From NCBI GenBank assembly GCA_963989245.1, contig OZ022339.1, positions 28,777,517-28,841,516 on the forward strand: a DNA stretch of 64,000 bases, written 5' to 3'. The DNA is from Nansenia antarctica (Eukaryota > Chordata > Actinopteri > Argentiniformes > Microstomatidae). Position numbers and translations under genes: made by a program. Shown in pieces: positions 53,421 to 63,754 of this stretch. The number at the start of each line of letters is the position of its first letter. Position 1 is the stretch's first letter. The notes beneath the pieces are model-generated. The model did not search any database and was not told the DNA's origin. It was given only the letters and a program-made list of their open reading frames with translations.

Positions 53421-54897
53421 CTGTTTTAGCCAGTGAGGTATGTTAATTAGCCTAGCGTCCTGTGATGTGTCTTGTCGTGCACATTTTAGTTGTAGTTTGT
53501 ATTAAGCTAATGTGTGTTTGTGATATTTGAACAGTTAGACGGTGAATGATGATGGTGAATCTTGAATAGTGAAATGGATTTGAGACCAGAGAATAAATGA
53601 ATCTGTAATTAAAGAACCGGGGTCATCGTATGTTTCCTGGAGGGAGTAATACCTGTGAATAGGAGTCCTGAAGCCATTATTAGGGAAGATATTAGTATGC
53701 CGAACACCAAGTGACATTTTTTTCCCTTTTTAATAGTAAATTCCAGAAAGGTTGTCAGGCTCATTAGGCGGTGAATCGTGAAATAGAGTATTTCTCTTGC
53801 TGATTCTTAGACGTTGAACTGTCTCTCCTGACTACACAGCAAATGTCACAGGGCTGGTATAAACTAGAGCCTGTGTAATTTCCCTGTAATTGAAAAACAA
53901 TACATCCTGAACATGTTGGCCTACAGTGTTCACAAAGCTTAAGACTGGAGTGGTGTTTGTTTCCTCAGAGGAGAACTTCAACGACAAGTATGAATTTCAT
54001 TGAACTTTCATTAACCTCATTTCAGAAAAGCCTGGTGAAATCCTGAAAGCCTGAAATGAAATGAGATTTCTAGTCTAGACATCCCAGAACGACCTCAATG
54101 ACATCAAAACACGATTGTTTACCTTCTCTAATGATCTCAATCAGATCCAAATGACTCCCTGACCCTGAAAAGCTTTTAAACAAAACCAACGCCTTCACTT
54201 CAGTGCAGCACCATGCCAGCATGAACCAATCTGTCACAGTGATGAATAGGCTATGGATGACAGCAGCATCTGGATTAGACAGAGAATGAGGACGTTGTCT
54301 GTGAGAGTGAGTACTTTGATCCTTCACAATAACAACAACAAACAAACAAATAAACAAACACAGTCAAAGCTTAATTAACGCACACGCCAGGGTGGCCGGT
54401 TTTTGTGGGGAACCGTGCAGCGCTTAATTAAACGCCAGAGGAACAGCAAAAATATAATTATGTATAACGGATTATTAATATACCTCAATAGGCATTCATG
54501 CAGAAGAGGCAGATGGAAGGGTAGAGGATGATACAGACAGATAATAACACATAATACACATACACAATTACAACTACAACATATTATTTATTATACAACG
54601 GATAGATCCGGTCCATTGTCTCTATTGGTCAGTTTGCATTCCAGCCGTGCCGATATCCATGACATACGCACGGCTAAATGGAATGTTGACACGTCTTTTC
54701 AAATTACTCTGCGTTTGTATATATTACCGTTATCAAAGTAAAATGTTTACCGTTGCTTAGCAACCGATAAACAACTGTTCACCGGATGAATACACTTACA
54801 ATAAAACATAGTTCCATTAAAATACATTAATTAAAAGTATGTCCTGTCTTTCTTCTGTGAAATATTGATAGATAAATGTGGTAACCGTTGTATAAAA
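53421..54897. other. Non-coding; possible LINE 5' part, remainder unassigned
   Basis: 53421-53750 may be the 5' part of the LINE endonuclease. 54070-54357 (-) is a 95-codon frame without recognised domain. 54590-54760 contains TGCCGATATCCATGACATAC, resembling the arms of the palindrome at 54898, so that element may be longer. Confidence 0.4.
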
Positions 54898-55043
54898 GCG
54901 TTATGGAACTCGAAGCCGTGGTATATCGTGGATATCGGCACAGCTAGCGGAGTGGTTAGGCACGACGCGAAGCGGAATGCCGTTACACCCCCTAGCTGTG
55001 CCGATACACACGATATACCACAGCCTCTTGTTCCATAACGCTT
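54898..55043. mobile_element. 146-bp palindromic element (GTTATGGAAC...GTTCCATAAC)
   Basis: Left arm AGCGTTATGGAACTCGAAGC, GTGGTATATCGTGGATATCG, GCACAGCTAG is inverted at the right (CTAGCTGTGCCGATACACAC, GATATACCACAGCC, GTTCCATAACGCTT). The central loop holds GGAGTGGTTAGGCACGACGC and GGAATGCCGTTACACCCC. Superfamily not determined. Confidence 0.75.
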
Positions 55044-55186
55044 AAATAGAAAAACAATCAAGAAAAACAAACAAATTTTTTCAACAAGGAGGTCCTCCAT
55101 TAAAACGTTTAACTCACGGCTCCAGAGATGGAAGTGTTGAGACAGTGAGTCAACAGGATGGGCTCATTGTAATGTATGAAACATAC

Positions 55187-55336
55187 TGTAACAATCCTGT
55201 ATGAGGCCCCGTTAACAGCTCCTCCAAGGGAGTTAACTCTCTTGGTGTTGGGGTTAGCGCGGCCGTCGGTTATGTGGGAGATCGGGGTTCGACTCCCGCA
55301 TGGGGCGAGTTACACTACCAGTTCCCGTTCGCTACA
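55187..55336 (+). repeat. Upstream LTR of the TRIM-like element
   Basis: Contains a stem-loop GTTAAC..GCTCC / GGAG.TTAAC (55211-55237) and a tRNA-like part with B box GGTTCGACTCC (55286-55296). Its A-box position (TGGTGTTGGGG) is mutated relative to LTR2. Confidence 0.85.
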
Positions 55337-55337
55337 C

Positions 55338-55355
55338 TGGTGTCAGAAGTGGGAT
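55338..55355 (+). other. Primer binding site, tRNA-Leu type
   Basis: TGGTGTCAGAAGTGGGAT; its complement ATCCCACTTCTGACACCA equals the CCA-bearing 3' end of a vertebrate tRNA-Leu as I recall it (CAA isoacceptor). Confidence 0.8.
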
Positions 55356-55442
55356 GGAAGGAAGGCCATCGGAGAGCGTGTCCACGTGAGGGACTTGACA
55401 TAGTGAAGCGTGAGGGCACGCTTTCCCGAACGGTGAGGATAG

Positions 55443-55593
55443 TGTAACGATCCTGTATGAGGCCCCGTTAACAGCTCCTCCAAGGGAGTTAACTCTCTTG
55501 GTCTAATGGTTAGCGCGGCCGTCGGTTATGCGGGAGGTCGGGGTTCGACTCCCGCATGGGGCGAGTTACACTAGAAGATTCCCGTTCGCTACA
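55443..55593 (+). repeat. Downstream LTR of the TRIM-like element
   Basis: Same layout as LTR1, with AGAAGA replacing CCAG near its end and an intact A box. Confidence 0.85.
55499..55552 (+). promoter_or_regulatory. tRNA-derived pol III promoter (A and B boxes) inside LTR2
   Basis: A box TGGTCTAATGG (55499-55509) matches TRGYNNARNNG at every defined position. B box GGTTCGACTCC (55542-55552) matches GGTTCRANNCC. Start-to-start spacing is 43 bp, within the tRNA range. The sequence does not fold into a normal acceptor/T-arm cloverleaf; instead ATGCGGGAG and CTCCCGCAT form a 9-bp stem around the B box. So it is tRNA-derived, not a tRNA gene. Transcription not shown. Confidence 0.7.
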
Positions 55594-55611
55594 ATACAAA
55601 CACCAATCCAA

Positions 55612-55740
55612 TGATGTCTACCTCCACCAGCCTCCACCAGCATCCACAGGTCAATGCACACATGTTCCTTATTCCATCCCATGCATTACAATGAGTCCAT
55701 CCTCCGATTTCTACCTCCACCAGCCTCCCCCCTGTGTTGC
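55612..55740. mobile_element. AGGGAGGCTGG-family MITE pieces
   Basis: Two right-arm pieces: ATGATGTCTACCTCCACCAG (55611-55640) and CATGCATTACAATGAGTCC with CCTCCGATTTCTACCTCCAC (55676-55725). Left arms missing. Confidence 0.65.
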
Positions 55741-55744
55741 ACTT

Positions 55745-57382
55745 CCTGTAAATTGAAGACAACGTCCTCAGTAATGGCTCAATCATGATAGAAGATCCCG
55801 GTACTTTGGGCGACTTTTTTCCAGTCAAACTCCCTCTAGGATAGATGGTGGAGATTATCCTTTGAAGTCAGATGTTTTCAGTAGGGTGAATGCACACACA
55901 CCTGGGACCAGACCCTTTCCCTATACACCGATACAGAAAAACATAATTATAGAGATGTGCACTCAAAACTCATCATGCACACAAGCTGCCTATGCAATCA
56001 TCTCAGAATTAGACCATTATTACCTTCCACATTCCAAACGTAATACACGGACCAAAGATTGGACTACGCGTCGGTAACAAACTACGGAAACAAACCAAAA
56101 AAACCACCACAAAAAAACAGAAGAACAAAAACTACAACCTGAGAGATCAGGAGCCGTCCTTTCATCCTCATCATACATTCTGAAAGCTTTCAGACAAAAA
56201 ATACGGGGGGAACTTTGAACATGAAAAAGACGGACCTGTTTCATCTCATCCATCAGGGCAGTACAAAGGCTGGCGAGGGGGATCAAACAGTGAAATGTCG
56301 GAAGGTTCTGGTCTTTGACATCAAGGCTTCTATTGAGTGACCTCTGGAGCGACGGGGGATGGGGGATTGGGACTGAGGGAGAAGGGAGGGGGAGAGATGG
56401 TGTCTGTCTCATCTGCGAAAACCGACGTGCCTTTTTCCAAGCATCCAAGCATGAGATCACTTTCAGTAGCTTTCATCATGCAGTGAGAGCCCTGTTTTCA
56501 CGTCCCATTTGTATCGGGGAGAAAGGCTAGTGCCGGGGCAGAAGGGTAAACATGGTGCGGGTGATGCTGAGGAGATAGTGTACGGAGAGGTTCATTCATG
56601 TTCATGGGGGATTGGCCTCAAGAAAGAAGAGGGATGTAGACGGAGAGAAATACTGTAGGCCTACAGGGAAGGAGAGCCCTGTCCAGGACAAACGGCAGAG
56701 AGAGAGAGAGAGAGTGAGAGAGAAATTCCAGTAACTCTTACGCATCTTAAGTTTTTGATCTATGTTATGTCAAAACAGGTGGTCAAACGCTGGCATAGCC
56801 AGATAATTCGATCTCCCCCAGAGCATAATAATGCGGAGGATGTGCTGTTCTGCTACAAACTGTCGACATCCCCCTCCTGACCTAACAGCACGCATCACGT
56901 CAACAGAGGAGGAGAGCAGAGCCGACAGAGAATACATAAGCAGGAACATACAGTATTCCAGAAACAAGCGCTTTGATGAAAGACCAACGTCAGGGGGAAA
57001 AATACGATTGTCCTGCTTATTAGGTAATCCATTGAACGGCTCATGTTCAGTTACCCATAAAACCCACTAGCTAATCTCCCCCTTCACGTCACACATAATG
57101 AAGATAGATAAACCCAAAGCCAATGAAATGAAGAAACAGAAATGAAAGGATCCATATAAACAGAAAGGAATCCATATAAACAGAAAGGGATAAATAAATA
57201 GAAATGGGAAGCCAGGGAGGTAAATAAACATCGCCACGTGGCGTGGAGAGAATCGTTACCCAGAATCCTCCACAGTATTGAACTCTTGACTCATTTTACA
57301 GCCGCTCGCTGCATCTCCCTATTGTCATTTTACCAGGACATCATGAGTAGACTTTGAGACACTTGAATAGGGTATACAATTC

Positions 57383-57383
<1 letters not shown>
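55745..57383. other. Non-coding, no feature recognised
   Basis: About 1.6 kb of unique sequence with a short (GA)n near 56697-56722. The 146-codon minus frame at 56020-56460 has no recognisable domain. Confidence 0.45.
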
Positions 57384-57420
<37 letters not shown>

Positions 57421-57648
57421 TACAGACATACACTACACACACACACATACAGTGTACACACACACACACACACAGACATACAGTACACACACACATACAT
57501 ACAGTGTACACACACACACATACGCACACACACACACAGACATACAGTGTACACACACACACACACACACACACATACAGTGTACACACACACACATACG
57601 CACACACACACACACACACACACAGACATACAGTACACACACACACAT
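57384..57648. repeat. CA microsatellite with CATACAGTGTACAC punctuation
   Basis: (CA)n blocks separated by ACATACAGTGTACAC and AGACATACAGTACAC at irregular intervals. The same pattern resumes at 58122-58340 beyond the LINE fragment. Confidence 0.95.
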
Positions 57649-57654
57649 GAATGA

Positions 57655-58120
57655 ATGAATGAATGAATGGTCTTTATTGTCATTGCTACAGTACAGGTAC
57701 CAAACAACGAAATTTAGGAGGGGTGGCTCACCTGGTGTTAGGAAAGAAAAAAAGAAAAACACTTTAAAAAAAAACACAAGAAGGGAAGGAGCTGGTTTAC
57801 ATAAATAAAGGCTATGTACACTATCCACTATACTATACTGTACAGATAGACGACTAGGGTTGTCATATTGCACAATAGTGTTATTGCACATTTATTTAAA
57901 GTGTCGCAGTTTGCAGGCTTGAAATGTACATATTTGTGCCTCAGCACTACACCTGATTTTTTCAGTCCAGCAGCTGCCATCAATCCGTCCAGACTGTCCA
58001 TGGCCCAGAACCTAGGTCTTTGCTGTGTTCAGGGCCTGGACGGCCCTGTGGTAGAAGCTGTTCTTCAGTCTGTTTGTCCTTGCGGCCATGGTCCTGAACC
58101 GCCTTTTCGAGGGCAGCCGG
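57655..58120 (-). pseudogene. LINE C-terminal fragment with (ATTC)n tail, Rex1-like
   Basis: Minus strand frame (~58120-58010): RLPSKRRFRTMAARTNRLKN, then SFYHRAVQALNTAKT, a typical end of Rex1-like LINE ORFs (RR.R...ARTNR.K.SF.P.AV..LN). 3' UTR follows, with CGTTGTTTGGTACCTGTACT, AATGACAATAAAGACC and (ATTC)n at 57650-57672. Lies exactly between the two halves of a CA array. Confidence 0.8.
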
Positions 58121-58121
58121 G

Positions 58122-58340
58122 TATACATACAGTGTACACACACACACACACACACACACAGACATACAGTACACACACACATACAGTGTACACACACACA
58201 CACAGACATACAGTACACACACACACACATACAGTGTACACATACACACATACGCACATACACACACACACACACAGGCCCACAGTACACACACACACAC
58301 ACACATACAGTGTACACACACACACACACACACACACACT
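58122..58340. repeat. CA microsatellite with CATACAGTGTACAC punctuation, right part
   Basis: Same composition as 57384-57648. Confidence 0.95.
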
Positions 58341-58699
58341 ATGCGAGTGTCTCCCGTGTCTGTCCTACAGAAGATAAACAGCTCTACATCCACCCACTAC
58401 CATGAGGAGCTGCTGACGATTTGCATGCTTTGCCTTATCATTATACTGTTGTAATCCACGACTTTGTTCGATTATGCCGATTCCCTTATATGGGCCTACG
58501 TGTGTTACTGATGATAAAACCACATGAATTATACATGTCCTGTAAAAAGAGAGGGGGATACATATCAGAAGATAAAGATTGTGCACAATTGCCTTTCTGT
58601 GAGGATTCCCAACTCTTCTGAAGATTATTTCTCCAACAACATGTGGTGCCTCGCTGGCAGCATTTGGCTGTGAAAGGTAGTTTTTCCATACAGTACATG

Positions 58700-58862
58700 C
58701 TTTCTGCCAGCTCAGCGGCCTTGCAGTTAGAGTGTCCTCCCTGAGATCGGGAGGTCATGAGTTCGATCCCCAGCCAAGTCATACCAAAGACTATAGGAAT
58801 GGTACCCGATGCCTCCCTGCTTGGCACTCAGCATTAAGGGTTGGATTGGGGGGGGGGGGGGG
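58700..58862 (+). mobile_element. tRNA-derived SINE with poly-G end
   Basis: CAGTTAGAGTGTCCTCCCTG, B box GAGTTCGATCCCC (58751-58763), then CATACCAAAGACTATAGGAA, CCTCCCTGCTTGGCACTCAG and a ~18-G run. Matches a common fish SINE type (GGGACCCATTACCTCCCTGC body) as I remember it. Confidence 0.75.
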
Positions 58863-58975
58863 GGGGTAAGACCCTGCGACATACCAGCGTCATGTCCAGG
58901 GGGTGTACTTGTACATCGAGCTGCCTCACGCTATGGAAACAGGAGATAGGCTCCTGCCCCTAAGGGCCATTACGC
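58863..58975 (+). mobile_element. Partial copy of the ~430-bp repeat
   Basis: ATACCAGCGTCATGTCCAGG, GTACTTGTACATCGAGCTGC, GGAAACAGGAGATAGGCTCC, CTAAGGGCCATTA; collinear with the middle of 25800-26231. It begins at the poly-G of the SINE. Confidence 0.75.
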
Positions 58976-59014
58976 AGGCTGCTTTCTGCTTGCTGTATGT
59001 CTTACACAATACCA

Positions 59015-59102
59015 ACGGTGGAGTCACGCGTGTTTGATTCTATCCCTCATACCGTTCCATTCATAACAATGAGCCCGTCCTCCTCCACCAGCCTCCCCCG
59101 GT
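59015..59102. mobile_element. Right half of the AGGGAGGCTGG MITE
   Basis: GTGTTTGATTCTATCCCTC, ATACCGTTCCATTC, AACAATGAGCCCGTCCTCC, CCACCAGCCTCCCCC. Confidence 0.7.
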
Positions 59103-60235
59103 TCAATCTCTCCTGTTGGTCCAGTATAGGTTCCTAGTATGTAGATATAATTGAAATCTTAAGAGAGTGAAAATGGTTTTTGACTTTCTAGCGTGAGAGG
59201 TCAATGAAAGCATGTTTGATTGAATGTGCTCAGTATTCTATTCATGTTAACTGGTCCCCACCTCCACACGCCACCGGATATGGGAATGCAATTCACGGAG
59301 ACGTCTTTCTTGTAGGCCTATGACAAGCAAGTGTTCACAGGGAGAAATGGATCACATCTCCTGATATCTGCCTATAAATCACCTCTCGTCACAGACATTC
59401 AAAATGCGCTGCATATCATTTGTCTCATCCGAAGCGAAATGTGGTATCTGAAAAATAATTATTGAATGGTATGAAGACACTCGAGGGTTCGGGTGACGGT
59501 ACCAGGAAATTAATTAGAGTCTTCGTCATGGCCACGGGGCCCCCTGGACGGGCCTCTACCTTAGCCTATGACAGAATAACACTTCACGTTTGTTTTGCTT
59601 TTCTTCTCTCTGGTTTTCCTCTGTGCCTCTCACAGTGTCGGCCAGCATTGCTCAGAATCCTCCATCTGAAAACAATATATTAATAAATAACTAGAAAATA
59701 TTATGAATAACTAAATAACTATGGAAAAGATAATGAATAACTCAACTTGCCAGCAGCCCTGCTTTGTCGCTCTGTCTGTGTAGTGCCAAGCACCAATGCC
59801 GCAGTGTCCAGTAATAAAGTAATATATAATAGAATATATGCCATTTAACTTGTGCTCTTATCCCAAGTGACTTAAATTGCAATGAGTGCTTTTTTCAATA
59901 TAGGTCTTGGGGCCTGAGTCTGAGTTATGTAAGCCGCTGTAGTGGATGTCTCAAAGGCATTGAAATGCAGCCTATTTTTATTTTAATTGCTGCTTTATTG
60001 ACATTGATTTACTGTAGCTAGCTAAGAGATTTCTCTGCTGGAACAAACGAATAATTGAGCTCACTGTGACAGCAGTACTGCAGGAGAGAGAGGGAGAGAG
60101 AAATAGTGATAGTGAGAGAAGGATGGCATGGAGGGAGGAAATTACTTAAATTAATGCAAATCAGTTGTTATGATTAATGCTCTCCTCTCTCTCCTCTCTC
60201 TCTTCCTCTACTTTGCTGGTGGATCAGCCATTTTT
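59103..60235. other. Non-coding; one short LINE-tail-like piece
   Basis: Unique sequence. 59846-59905 (ACTTGTGCTCTTATCCCAAG, TGACTTAAATTGCAATG) looks like a degraded inverted SINE/LINE tail. No gene. Confidence 0.4.
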
Positions 60236-60425
60236 CTAAAGTGTCTCCTAAAGTCTAAAGTCTCTCCTGAAGTGTAAACTCTGTCGTAAAGTCTAAACTC
60301 TGTCCTAAAGTCTAAACTCTGTCCTAATGTCTAAACTCTGTCCTAAAGTCCCTCCTAAAGTTTTAAGTCCCTCCTGAAGTCTAAAGTCTCTTCTGAAGTC
60401 TTAAGTCTCTCCTGAAGTCTAAAAT
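60236..60425. repeat. ~19-bp minisatellite, CTAAAGTCTAAACTCTGTC
   Basis: About 10 irregular units with CTCCTGAAGTCTAAAGT variants. Confidence 0.9.
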
Positions 60426-61114
60426 CAAATGTGTTGTTTTTACAGGGTCTTACAGGATGAATCAATAAGCTTCAGCAACCTCCACTTGACCTGAGCCAAA
60501 GGTCAGAGGTCGCTAATGGGCTCCGGCGACCTGCACCATGAACTGACTCCCACCTCCTACCTCCGCTGTGCCTCCCCCCCTGACCCCCCCCGGTGTGTGT
60601 CTGGGACCAGACCCTCTCAACACAATCTTTCATTTTAGTTTGTGTTGAAAGAGATGACTTATCTTCATCCCAGCGTGAGGTATTTTCTTTCCATTACCTT
60701 GCGATGGATCTGCTCTCTGAATGGAGGCAGTTTCCTGTTTCCTGTTTCCACACATACGAGAGAGAAGCCACAGGAGACCAGCTCAATGACAGCCACCAGG
60801 TGCCATTTTGAATCGTCTTTTGGGGGGATTTATTCCAAAATGGAAAATAAATCCCATGAACCTTTCAGAGGATATGATTACTGTAACGTTACACGATCAA
60901 GCAGCTTAACCTGAACAGTGCTACTACATTCAATACTATTCACCGACTGAACAATCTTAAATCAATATTCAGTAAATCAGTTACACTAATACTTGAGGCT
61001 GTAAAGTTTGCAGAATGGCCGCCTCCTGATGGAATACACTGTTGTATTCATCATCATCAGAAATACGTATTATCCACACAATATGGAGCTGCTCTCCCAG
61101 ACACAGGCCCATGC
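60426..61114. other. Non-coding, no feature recognised
   Basis: Unique sequence including a short C-run near 60576-60591. No gene recognised. Confidence 0.4.
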
Positions 61115-61115
61115 C

Positions 61116-61201
<86 letters not shown>
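61115..61201. repeat. (GA)n microsatellite
   Basis: About 43 uninterrupted GA units. Confidence 0.95.
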
Positions 61202-61207
<6 letters not shown>

Positions 61208-61442
61208 AGATGCCGATGGGGCACAGTCAGAGACAACCATGAAAGGACGAGCGGAGTGATTGCGACCCTGTCGTCATCACGCCCCTGTCGTCATCACTGA
61301 GTTTGTTTACGCCTGACCTCACAGGTGAGGGAACAACAGTCCTATTCAGAACATGTCCCCCCTCCCCTCCCTCCCGCGACTATGTCTGCTGTCTCACACC
61401 TGAACACCTGTGATGTCTGTCTGCTGGGCCTTCAACACGAAA

Positions 61443-61850
61443 GGGGGGGGGGGGGGGGGGGGGGGGGCAGAGAGGGAGAGAGAGAGGGGGGGTACATAAA
61501 GGGAGAGAGAGGGGGGGTACAGAGAGGGAGAGAGAAAGGGGGTACAGAGAGGGAGAGAGAGAGGGGGCGGGGGCACAGAAAGGGAGAGAGGGGGGACGAC
61601 AGAAAGGGAGAGGGGGGGGGGACAGAGAGGGAGAGAGAGGTGGGGGGGGCAGAGAGAGAGAGAGAGAGAGAGGGAGAGAAAGGTGGGGGGGCAGAGAGAG
61701 AGAGAGAGGGGGTACAGAGAGGGAGAGAGGGGGGGTACAGAGAGGGAGAGAGAGAGGGGGGGCAGAGAGGGAGAGAGAGAGTGGGGACAGAGAGGGAGGG
61801 GGATGGTGGAAAGAGAGAGATCGAGGAAAGGAGGTAAAAGGGAGGAGGTA
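61443..61850. repeat. Run of 25 G followed by a G/GA-rich minisatellite
   Basis: 25 consecutive G at 61443-61467, then 22-28-bp units (GGGGGGTACAGAGAGGGAGA). Strong G-quadruplex and triplex potential. Frames on both strands are artefacts. Confidence 0.95.
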
Positions 61851-62077
61851 GAGAGGGATACATCAAAAGTCTCAGTGATTGAAGGAAACTCTCTGTTCTC
61901 TGTAGACAGAGTTCATGGCAGGTCACCAGATCATACTCCTCCTCTTCCTCAGCACTCTGACTTTCCTTAAGTTTTTTGTCGGCTGCAGTGAATTTCCTTT
62001 TTCATACGTCAGCGCATAGCACAGGGCGCTATGATCAAGTGGCAATTCGATTGCAGAAAACATTGCTGCATCTCTCT

Positions 62078-62119
62078 CCCTACCCCCCCCCCCCCCACAA
62101 CCACCACCACCACCACCTG
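62078..62119. repeat. Poly-C and (CCA)n
   Basis: About 15 C then ACAACCACCACCACCACCAC. Confidence 0.9.
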
Positions 62120-62235
62120 GTACGATTAGATTACATTACATTACATTAGGTTAGATTCCGTTGTCACTGCACAGTAGTGTACTGAGACAACGAAATGTAG
62201 TTTGGCATCTAACCAGTACAAATAGTGCAAAAGGC
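62120..62235 (-). mobile_element. LINE 3' tail, inverted
   Basis: ATTAGATTACATTACATTAC then GTTGTCACTGCACAG and ACAACGAAATGTAG; an inverted copy of the CATTTCGTTG-type tail. Confidence 0.65.
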
Positions 62236-62499
62236 ATGGTAATGTAGACAGTGACAGGTATTACAGTATAAGCTATTACAGTGAGTGTATATAAATGAAT
62301 TTTAAAAAATCATGCATTCGTGAATATGCATGCTATCAATGATATATACAGTTATGATATACATATATATATATACACACCTCTGCAAGCTTGCCTTCAC
62401 CAGTTAACCCTCTCCCCCTCCCCTTCCCATGTGTCCCCAGCACTACCTTAATTAGGCCCCTATACTTTCTTTTCTCCTTTTTTCTTATTATTACTACTC

Positions 62500-62559
62500 G
62501 ATCTTTTCAGTTTGTAAAGTGTTTTTTAGTGTCTAGAAAAGCACTATATGAGTCTAATG

Positions 62560-62590
<31 letters not shown>

Positions 62591-62600
62591 AATAATAATA
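62500..62600 (+). mobile_element. LINE/SINE 3' tail with (ATT)n
   Basis: GTAAAGTGTTTTTTAGTGTC, TAGAAAAGCACTATATGAGTC, TAATGTATT and (ATT)n/(AAT)n to ~62600. Same tail as 28972-29050 and 51035-51120. Confidence 0.75.
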
Positions 62601-62604
62601 ATAT

Positions 62605-62765
62605 ATATATATGCCTTCAGCAGTAAGCAGACCTCACTGCTCATCCGAGGCTTCTGGTCGGGGAAAGTTCTTCTCTCTTTGTGGGTGGCGACACATTTCT
62701 TGAGGTAATCCAGAAGGGAAGAAGCCGATGAGTCAATGTCCGTGTGGGAGTTCAGGGTGGCCTGA
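62605..62765 (-). pseudogene. LINE linker fragment between endonuclease and RT
   Basis: Minus strand: DSSASSLLDYLKKCVATHKE, RRTFPDQKPRMSSEVCLLLKA. The F-P-x-x-K-P-W pattern is found between endonuclease and RT in Rex1-like LINEs. It lies head-on to the + strand tail at 62500-62600. Confidence 0.65.
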
Positions 62766-62924
62766 GGCGAACATACTCCATGATGTCCCCCAGCCCTGCC
62801 TCAGATAAGGTTTGGGGCCAGACTCCAGTCCTCTTTCTTCTGCCAGCTCCCTAATGAGCCCATGTCTGTTGTGTTTTCCTAAAAAGATGAAACATGTGTG
62901 CTGACATTTGTCGGTCACGACTCT

Positions 62925-63262
62925 TCACCGTCCTGGCACCCCACCGGTGGAACGAGCTTCCCACTGCTGTCAGGACTGCAGTCGTAGACTGAAGACCCAT
63001 CTCTTCAGGCTACACCTTAGCTGTCCCTCGTGAGACCATCTACCTCCCCTCTCCTCCCCTGTACAGTTTCTCTACGGTTATAAAAAATAAAATAAAAACG
63101 TCCTTCTTCGACCACTACGACTGCCAATGGCCCCTGGCTTGAGAATAGATTACTTTTCCCTGCGATGACTGGTGGATAGTGATTCACTTACCTAGTCAAA
63201 TGTATTTGTTGTAAGTCGCTTTGGATAAAGGCATCTGCTAAATGCCAAAAATGTCAAATGTA
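62925..63262 (+). mobile_element. LINE 3' end, AAGTCGCTTTGG tail family
   Basis: RLFTVLAPHRWNELPTAVRT (one frame), then a frameshifted KTHLFRLHLSCPS and a 3' UTR ending GTAAGTCGCTTTGGATAAAG, GCATCTGCTAAATGCC. Homologous to 11385-11665. Confidence 0.8.
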
Positions 63263-63442
63263 CTGTAAATGTTTGTGCTCCGTCCATCTCTGATATATTA
63301 TTCACTGAGCTGCCTGCCGTCAGCCTTCTGCTGTGCCACTAGGGGGCGCTCTCTAAAGGCTGCAGCTCCACCCCCTACTGTCCTGTTGATTCTGACCTCA
63401 GGCACCGCGGGCCTATGGGGAGGTTATGTTCTGTACCACAGG

Positions 63443-63530
63443 AGAGGCCGGTGGAGGTAGGAATCGGAGGACGGGCTTGTTGTGTTTGGGATCATTGGGA
63501 ATGAGGAGTGGTATCACACTTGTGGTGACC
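63443..63530. mobile_element. Left half of the AGGGAGGCTGG MITE
   Basis: GAGGCCGGTGGAGGTAGGAA, TCGGAGGACGGGC, then GAGTGGTATCACACTTG. A GTGGTGACCTCAGAT duplication follows at about 63520-63557. Confidence 0.65.
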
Positions 63531-63600
63531 TCAGATGACCTTGTGGTGACCTCAGATTCTGACCTGGGGAGTTCATGTTCTGAACTGCAGGGCCAGGCAG

Positions 63601-63720
63601 CAGGGGAGGCTGGTTGAGGCAGGAATCGGAGGACGGGCTCATAGTGATGCATTCCACATTCAGTTCCATGCATTACAATGAGCCCGTCCTCCGATTTCTA
63701 CCTCTGCCAGCCTCCACTGG
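63601..63720. mobile_element. Full palindromic MITE, AGGGAGGCTGG family
   Basis: Left CAGGGGAGGCTGGTTGAGGC, AGGAATCGGAGGACGGGCTC; right inverted GAGCCCGTCCTCCGATTTCT, ACCTCTGCCAGCCTCCACTG. The 120-bp element folds completely. Ends CAG/CTG fit hAT-type termini. Confidence 0.85.
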
Positions 63721-63754
63721 TACACTGCTGTTTCTTCTGTCTGCCTGAGAGTGC

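Larger units (their letters stand above)
55187..55593 (+). mobile_element. 407-bp TRIM-like LTR retroelement
   Basis: Two direct ~150-bp LTRs (55187-55336 and 55443-55593, about 93% identical by eye) with TGTAAC...GCTACA ends enclose only 106 bp. A 4-bp TSD ATAC flanks it (55183-55186, 55594-55597). One nt after LTR1 lies a primer binding site (55338-55355). A purine-rich GGTGAGGATAG abuts LTR2. No coding capacity. This is the structure of a terminal-repeat retrotransposon in miniature (TRIM), dependent on another element for proteins. Confidence 0.88.

Noticed and set aside
55499..55570. Functional tRNA gene
   Set aside because: A and B boxes are good but acceptor and T-arm stems do not form, and the copy lies within an LTR pair.
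56020..56460. 146-codon minus-strand frame as a host exon
   Set aside because: No domain, no splice-site support, ordinary length for chance in this composition.
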